Positions 63,137 to 64,000 of a DNA stretch of 64,000 nucleotides are shown in pieces. The first letter of the stretch is position 1. Each line of letters starts with the position of its first letter. The translations under genes and the position numbers were made by a program. The notes beneath the pieces are model-generated. The model had not been told where the DNA came from. It searched no databases and worked only from the letters and a program-made list of their open reading frames with translations. Origin of the DNA: an uncultured Prevotella sp. (GTDB taxonomy: Bacteria > Bacteroidota > Bacteroidia > Bacteroidales > Bacteroidaceae); contig ONYL01000001.1 of NCBI GenBank assembly GCA_900322035.1, positions 124,001-188,000 of the forward strand. The letters run 5' to 3'.

Positions 63137-63268
63137 GTCCCCCATATAGCAGCCCGCGGGCTGGCATATGTGATCCAGCGGGCTGGCATATGTGATCCAG
63201 CGGGGTGGTATATGTGAGCCCGCGGGCTCCCAAATGGAAGCCATCGGGGTGGCTTATGCCAGCAACCA
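63137..63268. repeat. 22-bp tandem element, locus E (6 units, clearest copy)
   Basis: Units start at 63137, 63159, 63181, 63203, 63225 and 63247. Those at 63159 and 63181 are identical; the others differ at a few sites. The unit alternates a CATATG-type centre with a perfect palindrome AGCCCGCGGGCT at the junctions 63151-63162 and 63217-63228. It lies between the AraC-type gene and copZ. Confidence 0.82.
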
Positions 63269-63333
63269 CCAACTACGCATCTTCATGAGTCGGACAACGA
63301 AAATGACAGCCACAAACAGACATGCCCCTACTC

Positions 63334-63903
63334 TCAATCAACACTGTCTAAAGATTTCCGCAAGTTGGCATGCAGACTCTTGAATTTGCTGGGTGTCATT
63401 CCTGTAACCATTTTGAACTGGCTTGACAGATATGCCACCGAAGAATACCCCATGCGCAGGGCAATCTGTGAGAGCGACAGCTCGTCGTATGTGATGAGTT
63501 CCTTCACCTTCTCCACACGCTGGGCGATATAAAAACGCTCTATGGTTGTTCCCGTCACTTTTGAATAGAGCTTGCTCAATGAGCTGTAACTGCTGTGAAG
63601 CTGGCCGGCGAGATAATCCGAAAGGTTTATCGTCTCCGTCATGTCGTTCCGCTGAACCAGCTGGATGATGCTGCTCTTAATCTTCTCTATCGTCTGTTCC
63701 TGGCGGTCTTCAAGCAGATCGAAGCCGATCCCCTGCAACTTATCGCGCAACTGAATGCGCTGGTCTTCGCCGATGTCTTCCTCAACTACGGCATGCCCCA
63801 ACTCTACACTCACGGGGTGAAAGCCATTCTCGCGAAGCAGCCCATCAACAGCCATCACACAACGGTTGCATACCATATTCTTGATAAATAGCTCGTGACT
63901 CAT
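63334..63903 (-). CDS. AraC-family regulator with N-terminal HMA-like metal domain
   Basis: A 189-residue protein. The N-terminus ELFIKNMVCNRCVMAVDGLL has the fold and C-x-x-C motif of an HMA metal-binding domain (compare GMGCAKC in CopZ), with VSVELGHAVVEE as the second strand. A short link leads to an AraC-type pair of helix-turn-helix units (LSKLYSKVTGTTIERFYIA, LSLSQIALRMGYSSVAYLSS, followed by FKMVTGMTPSKFK). I infer a metal, probably Cu(I), sensor that controls the neighbouring copZ-copA genes. No known Cu regulator of the CueR or CsoR type is nearby. Confidence 0.82.
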   Translation of the reverse strand: MSHELFIKNMVCNRCVMAVDGLLRENGFHPVSVELGHAVVEEDIGEDQRIQLRDKLQGIGFDLLEDRQEQTIEKIKSSIIQLVQRNDMTETINLSDYLAGQLHSSYSSLSKLYSKVTGTTIERFYIAQRVEKVKELITYDELSLSQIALRMGYSSVAYLSSQFKMVTGMTPSKFKSLHANLRKSLDSVD

Positions 63904-64000
63904 ATCTCTTTTAATTACTGATTTGTTTCTGAATGCAAAAATACTAAAGAATATTGAAAAAAAGAGCTGGCAAGAGTGGGGCTTTAATTTTTTTTGCCTA

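Noticed and set aside
63137-63268. Direct repeats that could be taken for a CRISPR array
   Set aside because: There are no spacers of 30-40 bases between units (the repeats are back to back), and no cas genes are in the window.

Overview
The window looks like a chromosomal segment of a Bacteroidales species, most likely Prevotella or a close relative. The evidence is the recurring Bacteroidetes-type -7 promoter box (TAnnTTTG, often TAnnTTTGC), the near absence of Shine-Dalgarno sequences, the many TonB-dependent or beta-barrel outer-membrane proteins, and families typical of this phylum (UpxY antiterminator, DUF4924, DUF3244, BtuG-like lipoprotein, ROK glucokinase). Base composition is about half G+C, except for an AT-rich patch at about 44.2-46.8 kb.

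Left part (1-25 kb): the end of a TonB-dependent receptor; a WG-repeat-like protein; a membrane-anchored GH25 lysozyme-like protein; a metallo-beta-lactamase-fold hydrolase; a candidate small RNA; an AspT-family transporter; pgk; a radA-queC-acyltransferase operon; a lone substrate-binding lipoprotein coupled to a large TPR protein; PBP1A; the pyrB-pyrI-glyA group; and a large outer-membrane beta-barrel protein. Middle (25-36 kb): tRNA-Cys, a ClC channel with CBS domains, a threonylcarbamoyl-AMP synthase, a SatD-like/DUF3307 gene pair flanked by four matching 18-bp palindromes, fmt, a ROK glucokinase, a LysE-type exporter, a DUF4924 protein, rfbD and prfC.

The accessory core is at 36.5-46.6 kb, all on the minus strand: a DUF3244-like secreted protein, a 90-residue GG-leader peptide whose core repeats Cys-x-x-x-Asn, a radical SAM/SPASM enzyme, two outer-membrane beta-barrel proteins that each carry an apparent single-base frameshift (one in a run of seven G), a TPR/transmembrane/HTH regulator, a candidate small RNA and an orphan UpxY-like antiterminator. 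I read the peptide, enzyme and barrel genes as a ribosomally made, post-translationally modified peptide (RiPP) locus, possibly a ranthipeptide-like family with an unusual CX3N motif. It is the best candidate here for an undescribed system.

Right part (47-64 kb): a helical-repeat protein, pheS, a DUF4348-like lipoprotein, murB, a PhnP-like hydrolase, two deoxynucleoside kinases, a type II pantothenate kinase, an SLC13-family transporter, a cobalamin riboswitch followed by btuB and a BtuG-like lipoprotein, and a metal module of CopA-like ATPase, CopZ-like chaperone and an AraC regulator with an N-terminal HMA-like domain. Across the whole window, five intergenic loci carry short tandem arrays with the same 22-bp period and related sequence. 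They look like one family of palindromic intergenic elements.
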